34,384 bases of DNA from Deltaproteobacteria bacterium (GCA_021813445.1 JAKAKP010000157.1:1-34384); one strand, 5' to 3'; counted from the first letter of the stretch, positions 13,723 through 22,525 are shown. The notes: generated by a model not told the origin, from the letters alone. A program made the numbers and translations.

Positions 13723-14973
13723 ATGCGCTCACCCCTTTCTGACTTCGATGAGTTATGCCGTTTAGTGAAATTCTCGGCCCTCATCAACTCTTCCCTGGAC
13801 ATCCAGACGGTCCTTAATCAGGCCATGGATTATGTCGAATATCTTCTGGAAGCGGAAGCCAGCTCAATTTTTGAGGTGGATACGGAGAAGGGTGACCTCT
13901 TTTTCCGTTTGGCGAGAGGAGAAAAGGCCTGCGCCATTAAAGAGATGCGCCTGCAAATGGGGGAAGGCATTGCCGGGGCGGTAGCCCTGAGTGAAGAGCC
14001 TCAGCTGGTCATGGACACCTCCAAGGATCCGCACTTTTGTCAAAGGTTTGACGAGCATTCCAGCTTTTGCACCCGTTCGATTTTATGTGTGCCGCTGAAA
14101 TCCAAAGAGCGTCTCATGGGGGTCCTGGAAGTAGTGAATAAAAAAGATCCCCGGGGGTTTGACCAAACGGATCTCGAAATTCTGACGCTGGTGGGCAACC
14201 TGATCGGCACCGCCATGGAAAACGCCCGCCTCTATAGCCGCTTGCAAGACCGGCTGGCGGCTACCATGGACGAGCTAAAAATTGCCCAGGCGAAGCTTCT
14301 GCGCTCCGAACGCCTGGCGGCCCTGGGCAAGCTCTCCCAGGGAGTGGCCCACGAAGTGAGAAACCCCGTGGCCATTATCGGCGGTTTTACCCACCGCCTG
14401 GAAAAAGATTTCGCCTTGGATGCCCCCCAGCAAGAAATATTGGCCCTGATCAGCGCCCAGGTGCACAAATTAGAGCAGATGGTGCGGGAGATTGAAGCCT
14501 TCACCAAGTTGGGCGAGCCGGTGTTGCAGCCTACCAAATTGCCGGGGCTCATCGACCAGTTGCTGGACACCCTGGGCCGCGACTTCCCGGAGCGGCAGAT
14601 CCAGGTTCATAAAGACTTCCCTGAATCTGTGCCGCCGGTGCCCCTGGATCCCCAGCTCCTGTCCCTGGCCTTGAGCAATCTGGTGGCAAATGCCGTGGAG
14701 GCCATGCCCCATGGCGGGCGGCTGGATATCGGCCTGACCGTGGAGCCCAACCGGGTGCATCTGACCCTTAAGGATACGGGGGTGGGAATTGCGCCTGCAG
14801 ACTTGGCGCAGGTTTTCGATCCCTTCTTTTCCACCAAGCCCCAAGGCACCGGCATGGGTTTAACCGTAGCCTACCACATCGTCGCCGGCCATTTGGGAGA
14901 ACTGGAGATTGCCTCTGAACCCGGCCAAGGCACCACTGTGCATGTCTGGCTGCCCAGGTGGCGCCTGGAATAA
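13723..14973 (+). CDS. GAF-domain sensor histidine kinase
   Basis: A 416-aa cytoplasmic histidine kinase with no membrane segment. Residues about 20-170 are a GAF domain. A short coiled coil (175-200) leads to the HisKA domain with phosphorylatable H210 in SQGVAHEVRNPVAIIGG. The ATPase domain shows the N box (N319, N323), G1 DTGVGI (351-356), F box FDPFF (365-369) and G2 GTGMGL (375-380), all intact. GGAG precedes the ATG. No response regulator gene lies beside it, so it is probably an orphan; its signal is unknown. Confidence 0.92.
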   Translation: MRSPLSDFDELCRLVKFSALINSSLDIQTVLNQAMDYVEYLLEAEASSIFEVDTEKGDLFFRLARGEKACAIKEMRLQMGEGIAGAVALSEEPQLVMDTSKDPHFCQRFDEHSSFCTRSILCVPLKSKERLMGVLEVVNKKDPRGFDQTDLEILTLVGNLIGTAMENARLYSRLQDRLAATMDELKIAQAKLLRSERLAALGKLSQGVAHEVRNPVAIIGGFTHRLEKDFALDAPQQEILALISAQVHKLEQMVREIEAFTKLGEPVLQPTKLPGLIDQLLDTLGRDFPERQIQVHKDFPESVPPVPLDPQLLSLALSNLVANAVEAMPHGGRLDIGLTVEPNRVHLTLKDTGVGIAPADLAQVFDPFFSTKPQGTGMGLTVAYHIVAGHLGELEIASEPGQGTTVHVWLPRWRLE

Positions 14974-15040
14974 ATAATCATTGCTGGTTCCGGAGAGGCG
15001 GCGGCCAGGAGCATTGCCCCGGAATCAAAAGAGATAGATT

Positions 15041-15427
15041 ATGACGCCTTGGAAGCTTTTCCATAACCTGTTAGCCCGGAACCCGGGGCTGGCCGAGGAG
15101 GGAAGCCAACCCGAGAGGCTTGCCTGGTTTAAAACTTCGCCGGAGCGGCTGGCCGCGGTAGTCGATGATATTTATTACGGATCGGAGCCCCAAAGCCATG
15201 ATGACCACAGCCTGCCTCATTGCCAGCTTTGGCCTGATTCCCTAACCAATCCTTCCCTTTTTCAAGGTTCGCCTGATCCCGTGTCTTTCAGATGGACAAG
15301 TCAAAACTTGATCATAGATATCCAAGACACAAGTGCCGCTCCCTGCTTCTATGATTCAGAAATTTCCACGTCCAAATCATACCTTTGCTCAACGGGATTT
15401 AATTTTTTATTGGGTGTTCACGATTAG
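15041..15427 (+). CDS. Hypothetical protein, possibly a gene remnant
   Basis: A 128-codon frame. The first half (MTPWKLFHNLLARNPGLAEE…LAWFKTSPERLAAVVDDIYYG) has protein-like composition; the second half (rich in S, D, N, Q and lower in GC) looks like chance translation. A weak AAGAGA lies upstream. It may be the start of a gene whose original 3' part was replaced. No family recognised. Confidence 0.3.
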   Translation: MTPWKLFHNLLARNPGLAEEGSQPERLAWFKTSPERLAAVVDDIYYGSEPQSHDDHSLPHCQLWPDSLTNPSLFQGSPDPVSFRWTSQNLIIDIQDTSAAPCFYDSEISTSKSYLCSTGFNFLLGVHD

Positions 15428-15468
15428 TGAATAAGATATTCAGGTCGCTGCCCATGGAGGTCTGACGG

Positions 15469-15624
15469 AAACCAGTGGGGCAGTGGGCTCACGATTTCAC
15501 CCACCTGCTGGCGGCCATTTTGGGCGATAGTGAATCGTTGTTAATGGACCTGACAGAGAATGATCCGCGGCACCATCTCGGATTTGTTGGCAGCAAGGGT
15601 TCCCTTCTGGTAGAAACCATTTAA
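15469..15624 (+). pseudogene. Remnant of a histidine kinase H-box region
   Basis: A frame without a start codon reads VGQWAHDFTHLLAAILGDSE, SLLMDLTENDP. This closely matches the hybrid-kinase HisKA motif (G-x-AHDFNNLLxAILGxxELLL). Nothing recognisable precedes or follows it, so the rest of the kinase is gone. About 80 bp of AT-richer DNA separates it from the Mla operon. Confidence 0.5.
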
Positions 15625-15744
15625 AATAATCATTTGGTTTAAAAAGTATGCGAGGTATTGGATTCACCGGTAAAGTATGGGACAAGTATCACTTAACTAA
15701 AATTGCGGATTTCTGTTTCATTCTCTCGAGTAAGGAAAACACCC

Positions 15745-16878
15745 ATGACGGCCCCTGGTGCCATGAGCGTGGAGCAACCAGCAGCAGACGCCCTGAAGGT
15801 AATTCTGTCCGGGAGCTGGAAGCTGGGCGGGGAACTGCCTGAGGCCGATGAGGTTCAGAAAGCGCTCCAGGGCCGGGCGGGGGTGCGTCACCTGATCTTC
15901 GACAGCCGGGAACTGGCCGCTTGGGATTCCGGGTTGTTGACCTTCCTGATGAACCTGCACACCCTCTGCACCCAGCAAAAGATCCGCCTGCACCCCGACG
16001 GCCTCCCCCCGGGGGCGCAGAAACTGCTGGAATTGGCCGCGGCAGTGCCGGAAAAGAAGGATGCCCGCCAGGCGGAAGAGCAGGTATCCTTTCTCGGTTA
16101 TTTAGGCAATGAAACCGTCAATTTCTTCCAATCCTGGGGGGAGCTGCTGGCTTTCATCGGGGACGCGGTCATTGCCGTTTCCAGGCTGCTGCGCGGCAAG
16201 GCCCAGTTCCGCCGCGCCGATTTGGGCTTAATCATACAATCCGTGGGCGCCCAGGCCTTGCCCATCGTCTCCCTCATCTGTTTTTTGGTGGGGTTGATCC
16301 TGGCTTTTATCGGCGCCATCCAGCTGAAGCTCTTCGGGGCCCAGATTTATGTGGCCGATTTGGTGGGCATAGCCATGGTGCGCCTCATGGCTGCGATTAT
16401 GACCGGCATCGTCATGGCCGGCCGGACGGGAGGCGCGTTCGCCGCCCAACTGGGGACCATGCAAGTGAACCAGGAGATCGATGCCCTGAAAACCCTGGGC
16501 ATCTCCCCCATGGAATTTCTGGTGCTGCCCCGGATGCTGGCCCTGGCGGTGATGATGCCTCTGCTCTGTCTTTATGCAAATTTTATGGGCATCCTGGGGG
16601 GCATGGCGGTGGCGGTCTGGATGCTGAATATCGGCTTTCTCCAATACTATAACGAGACCGTGAACGCAGTGGGGCTTTGGAATCTGGGTATCGGCCTCTT
16701 TTCCGGCTTTGTCTTCGGCGTGATCGTGGCCCTGGCCGGCTGCATGCGCGGCATGCAGTGCGGCCGCAGCGCCGCGGCGGTGGGGGACGCGGCCACCTCC
16801 GCGGTGGTCACCGCCATTGTGGGCATCATCGTCTCCACCGCAGTCATCACGGTAATCTGCAACTTTCTGGGAATATGA
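15745..16878 (+). CDS. mlaE: MlaE-type ABC permease with fused N-terminal STAS domain
   Basis: A 377-aa permease of the Mla/MCE phospholipid transport system. Residues about 10-100 form a STAS-like domain (VILSGSWKLGG…LIFDSRELAAWDSGLLTFLMNL), functionally equivalent to a fused MlaB. Residues about 130-377 are the MlaE permease with the family's GRTGGAFAAQLGTMQVNQEIDAL signature and about five hydrophobic segments. The ATG at 15745 is preferred over the upstream start at 15703 because AAGGA lies 8 nt before it. It heads an operon with ATPase, MCE and lipoprotein genes. Acts in the inner membrane, moving lipids between inner and outer membrane; direction is not readable from sequence. Confidence 0.93.
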   Translation: MTAPGAMSVEQPAADALKVILSGSWKLGGELPEADEVQKALQGRAGVRHLIFDSRELAAWDSGLLTFLMNLHTLCTQQKIRLHPDGLPPGAQKLLELAAAVPEKKDARQAEEQVSFLGYLGNETVNFFQSWGELLAFIGDAVIAVSRLLRGKAQFRRADLGLIIQSVGAQALPIVSLICFLVGLILAFIGAIQLKLFGAQIYVADLVGIAMVRLMAAIMTGIVMAGRTGGAFAAQLGTMQVNQEIDALKTLGISPMEFLVLPRMLALAVMMPLLCLYANFMGILGGMAVAVWMLNIGFLQYYNETVNAVGLWNLGIGLFSGFVFGVIVALAGCMRGMQCGRSAAAVGDAATSAVVTAIVGIIVSTAVITVICNFLGI

Positions 16879-16932
16879 GTCCATTGCTTTTGCCGGGCGA
16901 CGCCGCCCCTGATCTATCTGGATAACGGCACC

Positions 16933-17715
16933 ATGACGGAACCGGAAGCCCATATCACAGTGCGCCATCTCACCATGGCCTATGGCGATTTTGTCCTCAT
17001 GCGGGACCTGACCTTTACCGTCGACCGGGGGGACATCTTCATCATCATGGGGGGCAGCGGCTGCGGCAAGAGCACCTTGATGAGCATTCTGGTGGGCTTG
17101 AAAGCCCCGGCTCAGGGTCAGGTCTTTTATGGCGGGGTGGATTTTTGGGGGGGCGATCCCCCGACCCGGGACCGCATCCTGCGCCGGGCCGGAGTGATGT
17201 ATCAGAGCGGCGCGCTCTGGAGTTCCATGACCCTGGCCGAAAATATCGCCCTGCCGCTGGAGACCTATACGGATCTGAGTCCGGCCCGGATTCGGGAGGT
17301 GGTGAAACTAAAACTGGCGCTGGTGGGGATGGCCGGCTTCGAAGAGTATTATCCCTCGGAAATCAGCGGGGGTATGCAGAAACGGGCCGGCATAGCCCGG
17401 GCCATGGCCCTCGATCCGGAGATCCTGTTTTTCGATGAGCCCTCCGCCGGCTTGGATCCGGTGAGCGCCCGCCGCCTGGATGACCTGATCCTGGAACTGC
17501 GGGAAAGCCTGGGCACCACCATGGTGGTGGTGACCCATGAGCTGGCCAGCATATTCGCCATTGGCACCAACTCCGTATTTTTAGACGTCTCCAAACGCAC
17601 CATGACCGCCACGGGCAACCCGAACCAGCTTTTGGCCGAAAGTCGTGATCCCAATCTGCACCTGTTTTTAACCCGGGGCGAAATCTTAGATAACAGGATA
17701 GGCAAAGATGGGTAA
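16933..17715 (+). CDS. mlaF: MlaF-type ABC transporter ATP-binding protein
   Basis: A 260-aa ATPase energising the MlaE permease. Walker A GGSGCGKST is near residues 37-45, signature SGGMQKRAGIARAMA near 142-156, Walker B ILFFDEPSAGLDP near 164-176, and the H-loop VVTHE near 199-203. All are intact. It lies 54 bp after the permease and overlaps the MCE gene start by 8 nt, indicating coupled translation. Confidence 0.95.
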   Translation: MTEPEAHITVRHLTMAYGDFVLMRDLTFTVDRGDIFIIMGGSGCGKSTLMSILVGLKAPAQGQVFYGGVDFWGGDPPTRDRILRRAGVMYQSGALWSSMTLAENIALPLETYTDLSPARIREVVKLKLALVGMAGFEEYYPSEISGGMQKRAGIARAMALDPEILFFDEPSAGLDPVSARRLDDLILELRESLGTTMVVVTHELASIFAIGTNSVFLDVSKRTMTATGNPNQLLAESRDPNLHLFLTRGEILDNRIGKDG

Positions 17716-18667
17716 ACAGGCAAACAGAATGATGATCGGCGGTTTTGTGGTCATCGCGGTGATCATCCTGGCGGTCAGCCTGGTGGTCTTCGGTTCCGGC
17801 AAGTTTTTCAAGAGGACCCAGAAATTTGTGTTGTATTTCGATGGTTCCGTCAAAGGGCTGACTTTGGGGTCACCGGTGCTGTTCCAGGGCGTGCAGATCG
17901 GCTCGGTTTACAGCATTGTCATCCAGGCCGACATTGCTAAGTTGGAGGCCAAAATCCCCATTGTTATCGAAGTGGAGCCGGATAAATTTCATGTGGCGGG
18001 AGGCGGCCGAATTCTCACTAATCCCCGGAAGAATTTACCCAGGCTCATCGAGAAGGGTCTGCGGGCCGTCCTGACCACGCAGAGTTTTATTACCGGGCAG
18101 TTGGCCATCGAGCTGGATTTTTATCCCAACTTAAAGGTCTGTTATCCTCCGGCAGTAATCGACAAGGAATATAAGGACCTGATGGTGATTCCCACCTGCG
18201 AGTCCACCACCGAAAGGCTGACCAACGCCCTGGGGAAGCTGGATCTCGAGGCGCTGCGCCGGAAGATAGAATCGACCCTGTCCGGAATTGACCATTTCGT
18301 CAACAACCCGGAACTGCTGGCCAGCGTCAAGGCCTTGAAAGAAACCCTGCAGAGCACCCATAAGCTCGTGGGTAAGGTGGGGCGTCAGGTGGATCCGTTG
18401 GCGGGCGACATGAAAAAAACGGTCAAGGATGTGGGCAAGCTGGCCCGGGATGCCAGCACTCAGATCGGCGCGGTGGCGTCGGGTTTGGAAAAAACCATGT
18501 CTTCCACCAGAGGCGTCATTTCCGAAGACTCGCCGCTGATGGTGCAAATGGATAACACCCTGAAGGAGATTGCCGCCATGAGCCGGTCGCTGCGGCAGTT
18601 GGCCGATTATTTGGACCAGCATCCCGAGGCCTTCCTGCGGGGCAAGGGGAGTTCTGGAGGTAAATAA
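17708..18667 (+). CDS. mlaD: MlaD-type MCE-domain periplasmic substrate-binding protein
   Basis: A 319-aa protein with one N-terminal membrane anchor (residues about 9-30) followed by an MCE domain (about 38-120; YFDGSVKGLTLGSPVLFQGVQIGSV). The C-terminal half (about 150-310) is a long helical region (ALKETLQSTHKLVGKVGRQVDPL…) typical of longer MCE proteins that form a lipid tunnel. It starts inside the mlaF end and stops 1 nt before the lipoprotein gene. Longer than E. coli MlaD (about 183 aa), closer to PqiB/YebT-like or delta-proteobacterial MCE proteins. Confidence 0.93.
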   Translation: MGKQANRMMIGGFVVIAVIILAVSLVVFGSGKFFKRTQKFVLYFDGSVKGLTLGSPVLFQGVQIGSVYSIVIQADIAKLEAKIPIVIEVEPDKFHVAGGGRILTNPRKNLPRLIEKGLRAVLTTQSFITGQLAIELDFYPNLKVCYPPAVIDKEYKDLMVIPTCESTTERLTNALGKLDLEALRRKIESTLSGIDHFVNNPELLASVKALKETLQSTHKLVGKVGRQVDPLAGDMKKTVKDVGKLARDASTQIGAVASGLEKTMSSTRGVISEDSPLMVQMDNTLKEIAAMSRSLRQLADYLDQHPEAFLRGKGSSGGK

Positions 18668-18668
18668 C

Positions 18669-19280
18669 ATGAGAGTGACTTCACTTGTGCGGGGCCTTCC
18701 GGTTATCCTGGCCCTGGCGGTCATCTTTTTGGGCGGCTGCCGGAGTCAATCGCCCCGCTTTTACACCTTGAACCCGATACCGGCAGAGCCGACGAGTTCC
18801 AGGAAAAGCCTGCCCCCAAACACGGTCATCGGCATCGGTCCCGTCGAAATGGCCGATTACCTCGACGAATCCTTGATTGTCACCCGCACAGGGGACAATC
18901 AGGCGGTAAAAGCCCAGTTCGACCGCTGGGTGGGCTCCTTCAAGGATAACTTTGATAATGTGCTGGCCGACAATCTCGGGGTTCTCCTGGGGACCGAGCG
19001 GATCTATCTCTATCCCTGGCGCCTGTCCGTGCCCATCGACTACCAGGTGGTCCTGGATATCATTCGCTGCGATGGCCGCCTGGGCGACGCCGCCTGGCTG
19101 GAGGTGCGCTGGAGTATCTTGCAAGGCCAGGAGAAAAAGCTGGTTAAAATGCATCGATCCAGTATTCGAGAGCCGGTGAGCGGGGCGGATTACGCCGCTT
19201 TGGTCGCGGCCCAGAGCCAGGCGCTGGCCAAGCTCAGCCAGGATATTGCCGCGGCGATTCAAACAGCCGGGAAGAATTAG
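18669..19280 (+). CDS. PqiC-like ABC-transport auxiliary lipoprotein
   Basis: A 203-aa predicted lipoprotein of the PqiC/DUF330 family, which links MCE systems to the outer membrane. The signal peptide ends in the lipobox FLGGC with lipidated C24. The mature part opens RFYTLNPIP, a family landmark, and includes VIGIGPVEMADYLDES and a later YPWRLSVPIDYQVVLDIIRCDG stretch. It is the last gene of the Mla-type operon, 1 nt after the MCE gene. No MlaC or MlaA gene follows; the lipoprotein probably takes the outer-membrane-facing role. Confidence 0.9.
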   Translation: MRVTSLVRGLPVILALAVIFLGGCRSQSPRFYTLNPIPAEPTSSRKSLPPNTVIGIGPVEMADYLDESLIVTRTGDNQAVKAQFDRWVGSFKDNFDNVLADNLGVLLGTERIYLYPWRLSVPIDYQVVLDIIRCDGRLGDAAWLEVRWSILQGQEKKLVKMHRSSIREPVSGADYAALVAAQSQALAKLSQDIAAAIQTAGKN

Positions 19281-19410
19281 ATCCCGCCAGCCCGCCCGTT
19301 AGGGTCCATAGGGTCACTTTCGTAGCTAAGGTGGGATGATGCCGTTCTTCGCCTTTCTCTTCTATTTTATCTAAAAGTGTAATAGTATCTTCCAATCGTT
19401 ATCATGTAGT

Positions 19411-19543
19411 TAGAAACCATTGCAAAACCTCATATTGCCCTAAACTGTCATTCTGAGCGGAGCGAAGAATCTCGTATTTTCGAGTCGTTGAGATCCTTCA
19501 CTACGTTCAGGATGACAGAAAAAGAGGTTTGGAAATAGCTTCT
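19411..19543. mobile_element. 133-bp MITE, copy 2 (inverted relative to copy 1)
   Basis: Imperfect terminal inverted repeats (19411-19431 and 19524-19543, TAGAAACCATTGCAAAACCT type) enclose the same internal palindrome as the element at 6897-7029. The reverse complement aligns along its whole length, and both copies are 133 bp. Terminal repeats have drifted more than in copy 1, suggesting an older insertion. No coding capacity. Confidence 0.8.
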
Positions 19544-19710
19544 CAGGACGGGGGAGCGGCAGTGGTTAGATAGATCCCCCCAAGTATTGTTATCATCGGC
19601 AATGCTGGCTGTTCCCTATCCATGATGATTCTAATTCTTGAGCCGCCGATCAGATAGAACTGAGGTCTTTTTCTCGTCATGGAAGATAGTTCAACCTGGC
19701 AGGCAAAGGA

Positions 19711-20136
19711 ATGTTCGCGGTGATAACGGATTATCTCGGCGGTATGAAAGTGGCCAAGAGTTACGGTCTGGAGCTGCATTATACCCGGCACTTCCGCCAG
19801 GCCACCGGCCGGTTGGTGCAGCAGGTTCTCGATTTTACCCGCACCAACGCGGCCACCCGCCTGTTGTGGGCCCAGGAGGGCCGGGACGAGGAGGAGTTGT
19901 GGGAGGTGCTGCGAATGGCTGCGGCCGCGGATTTCGTGTCCCGCCTGCCCCAGGGGCTGGACACGGTGGTGGGGGACCAGGGGGTACGGCTCTCCGGGGG
20001 GGAGCGCCTGCGCCTGGCCGAACGCATCATCGTCCTGGAGCAGGGCCGGGTGGCCGTGGCAGGAACCTGGGAACAGCTGGCCAGCCAACCCGGGCTGGTC
20101 CGTAACTATGCGTCCAGGTTGGAGCCGGAGAGTTAG
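19711..20136 (+). pseudogene. Collapsed ABC exporter (permease-ATPase) remnant
   Basis: A single 141-codon frame strings together separate pieces of an ABC exporter. Residues 1-52 match the end of a transmembrane domain (LGGMKVAKSYGLELHY). At about residue 53 it jumps into the ATPase domain after Walker A (DEEELWEVLRMAAAADFV…GDQGVRLSGGERLRLA). It then jumps past Walker B and the H-loop to the C-terminal ERIIVLEQGRVAVAGTWEQL. The essential ATP-binding motifs are missing, so it cannot be an active ATPase. The deletions preserve the frame. Upstream, 19545-19710 shows no recognisable gene. Confidence 0.7.
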
Positions 20137-20192
20137 TTTTGATTTAGGGGGCGAAGGGGCTTGACCTGCTAACAACCCAGCATTTCTCCCTT

Positions 20193-20600
20193 CTATTCAC
20201 CAGCAGGTGCCGGGGAGGCAGCGCTCTCTTCCCGGATGATCATCCAGTAGGTCAAGGCTGCGGCCATCACCATGGGGACCACCCCCAGAAAAATGAACAC
20301 CAGGTCGCCGGGCATCCAGCACCATTCGATGAGACGAACGAAGCTGTTGCGGTCTCTCTGGCGATCTTTGTTTCAGTCCGGGGCCATGGAACTGGGAAAG
20401 CGATAGCAGGAGACACCCGGGCCTGGGCCAACACGGAGGCCGCTTCGTCTTCATGGCGATCCAAAACGAATTGATAATCCTTCTGGACGAAACCGTCTGC
20501 GGGCATGGTCGCCAGAAGCGCCAGAAACTCCAGCTCCACGGCAATACGTTTGGCTTCCAGTTTGCAGACTTCCTTGACCGGTTCTGGACCGGGACTTTCT
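20193..20600 (-). pseudogene. Remnant of a membrane protein gene (NorB-like end possible)
   Basis: Two minus-strand frames hold protein-like text. From about 20600 to 20400: EPVKEVCKLEAKRIAVELEF, LALLATMPADGFVQKDYQFV. From about 20360 to the TAG at 20193-20195 in another frame: SFVRLIEWCWMPGDLVFIFL, GVVPMVMAAALTYWMI, ending in a hydrophilic Pro/Ala-rich tail. The second piece recalls the C-terminus of nitric-oxide/quinol oxidase-type large subunits (…MPGD-hydrophobic…), but the match is weak. There is no intact start and at least one frameshift. The rest of the gene is absent. Confidence 0.4.
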
Positions 20601-20721
20601 GGAAAAATTTCCGAAAAATTACAGTTTTTTAAAAGAAATTGTGCAAGTGTACAACCAGCAATAAGGCGTGCTTTTCCGTATAGTTATAAACAATTGCTCC
20701 TGGAGCGTTGTAAGAAATTTT

Positions 20722-20752
20722 TTGACAATAAAATCAGAGATTATCTGATTTT
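20722..20752 (+). promoter_or_regulatory. Operator-like palindrome with TTGACA, upstream of the carboxyltransferase operon
   Basis: TTGACA at 20722-20727 is followed by a perfect 9-bp inverted repeat AAAATCAGA / TCTGATTTT (20730-20738 and 20744-20752) with a 5-nt spacer, in AT-rich DNA about 120 bp before the operon's first ATG. No good -10 box lies 17 nt beyond TTGACA; an extended -10-like TGCCATAAT occurs at 20792-20800. It is a plausible regulator binding site, not a proven promoter. Confidence 0.35.
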
Positions 20753-20873
20753 CTATCCAGCCTACACCTGCTAAAAAATCTCTACAATTCCTGCCATAAT
20801 CTTGGCTCTGAATTTTTCCGTATCCCTTGATTTTAAAAAAAAGGGAAATGCGCCAGATACAGAGGAGTAGCCT

Positions 20874-22427
20874 ATGAAAACCGTGGCCCAGCGGGTCAAA
20901 GAACTGCAGGAGAAAGAGGCCCGGGTGAAGGGGATGGGTGGGTTGAAGGCGGTGGAGAAGCAGCATGCTGCCGGGAAGCTCACGGCCCGGGAGCGGTTGG
21001 ACCTCTTTTTTGATCCCGGGACCTTTCGGGAGACCGATCTGTTTGTCACCCACCGGTGCGTCAACTTCGGCATGGAAAAGGTGGAGATCCCCGCGGACGG
21101 GGTGATCACCGGCTTCGGCAAAGTCCAGGGGCGCCCGGTCTTTGCCTTTTCCCAGGACTTTACGAGCCGGGCCGGGTCCTTGGGGGAGATGCACAGCAAA
21201 AAGATCTGCAAGGTCATGGACCTGGCGCTGAAAGCCGGCGTCCCCTTCGTGGGCTTCAACGACTCCGGCGGCGCCCGCATCCAGGAAGGGGTGGATTCGC
21301 TCTCCGGCTACGGCCAGATTTTCTATAGGAACGCCATCGCCAGTGGGGTCATCCCCCAGATTTCGGCCATCATGGGCCCCACCGCGGGGGGCGCGGTCTA
21401 CTCCCCGGCCATGACGGACTTCATCTTCATGGTGAAAAAGACTTCGTATATGTTCATCACCGGCCCGGACGTGATCAAGAGCGTCACCGGCGAAGAGATC
21501 ACCTTCGAGGACCTGGGCGGGGCCATGGCCCACAACCAGAAGAGCGGCGTGGCCCACTTCGCGGGGGAATCCGACCAGGACACCATCGAGCAGATCAAGA
21601 CGCTGCTGTCGTATCTGCCCAGCAACAACATGGAAGACCCGCCCCTGGTCCCCTGCGCCGACCCGGCGAACCGCCAGGAGCCGGCCCTGGACGCCATCGT
21701 CCCGGACAGCGCCCGGGCCTCCTATGATATGTACGACGTGATCAAGGCCATCGTCGACAACGGCGAGATCTTCGAGCCCCAGGCCTTATATGCCCGGAAC
21801 ATCATCACCGCGTTCGCCCGGTTAGGCGGCCGCTCCGTGGGCATCATCGCCAACCAGCCCACGGTCATGGCGGGGTGTCTCGACGTGGACGCGGCGGACA
21901 AGGCCTGCCGCTTCATCCGCTTCTGCGACGCGTTCAACGTGCCGCTCTTGACCATCGCCGATGTGCCCGGGTATCTGCCTGGCAGCGACCAGGAATGGCG
22001 GGGCATCATCCGGCACGGCGCCAAGCTCCTGTGGTGCTACTCCGAGGCCACGGTGCCCAAGCTCACCCTGGTGACCCGCAAGGACTACGGCGGGTCGTAT
22101 CTGGCCATGTGCTCCCGGGACCTGGGCGCGGACCTGGTCCTGGCCTGGCCCACCGCCGAGATCGCGGTCATGGGCGCGTCCGGCGCGGCCAACGTCATCT
22201 TCCGGAAAGAGATCGCGGCCGCGGCGGACCCCGCGGCCAAGCGCCAGGAGATTATCGACAACTACGAGAACCTGCTCTACAACCCCTACATTGCTGCGTC
22301 CCGGGGTTTTGTGGACCAGGTGATCCTGCCCCGGGAGACGAGGCCGAGGCTGATCGAGGCCCTGGAGACTTTGAGCACCAAGCGGGAGACGCTGCCCGCC
22401 AAGAAGCACGGGAACATCCCGGTTTAA
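20874..22427 (+). CDS. Biotin-dependent carboxyltransferase, 12S/propionyl-CoA carboxylase beta type
   Basis: A 517-aa acyl-CoA carboxyltransferase that moves the carboxyl group between carboxybiotin and an acyl-CoA (propionyl/methylmalonyl-CoA expected). N-terminal crotonase-like half: GGLKAVEKQHAAGKLTARERLD and oxyanion segments FNDSGGARIQEGVDSLSGYG and GPTAGGAVYSPAMTDF. C-terminal half: VADVPGYLPGSDQEWRGIIRHGAKLL and GASGAANVIF, where the second oxyanion hole lies. GAGGAG precedes the ATG by 7 nt. It is followed by a small gene and by a 5S-type subunit fused to a biotin carrier, so the set fits methylmalonyl-CoA:pyruvate transcarboxylase rather than a biotin-carboxylase-dependent enzyme; no biotin carboxylase gene is in the window. 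Confidence 0.93.
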   Translation: MKTVAQRVKELQEKEARVKGMGGLKAVEKQHAAGKLTARERLDLFFDPGTFRETDLFVTHRCVNFGMEKVEIPADGVITGFGKVQGRPVFAFSQDFTSRAGSLGEMHSKKICKVMDLALKAGVPFVGFNDSGGARIQEGVDSLSGYGQIFYRNAIASGVIPQISAIMGPTAGGAVYSPAMTDFIFMVKKTSYMFITGPDVIKSVTGEEITFEDLGGAMAHNQKSGVAHFAGESDQDTIEQIKTLLSYLPSNNMEDPPLVPCADPANRQEPALDAIVPDSARASYDMYDVIKAIVDNGEIFEPQALYARNIITAFARLGGRSVGIIANQPTVMAGCLDVDAADKACRFIRFCDAFNVPLLTIADVPGYLPGSDQEWRGIIRHGAKLLWCYSEATVPKLTLVTRKDYGGSYLAMCSRDLGADLVLAWPTAEIAVMGASGAANVIFRKEIAAAADPAAKRQEIIDNYENLLYNPYIAASRGFVDQVILPRETRPRLIEALETLSTKRETLPAKKHGNIPV

Positions 22428-22432
22428 AAATT

Positions 22433-22506
22433 AGTTCCAAGTTCAAGGTTCAAGGTTCAAAGTTGGACCTGAAAAACCTTGAACCTTGAACTTTGAACCT
22501 TGAACT
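22433..22506. repeat. 74-bp hairpin repeat, copy A
   Basis: A run of TTCAAGG-type heptamers on the left (about 22433-22464) is mirrored as CCTTGAA heptamers on the right (about 22476-22506), giving a long imperfect hairpin. It starts 5 nt after the 12S-type subunit stop. It is 71/74 identical to copy B at 22725-22798 in direct orientation. Confidence 0.85.
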
Positions 22507-22525
22507 CAAAACCGACGAGGTTGAG

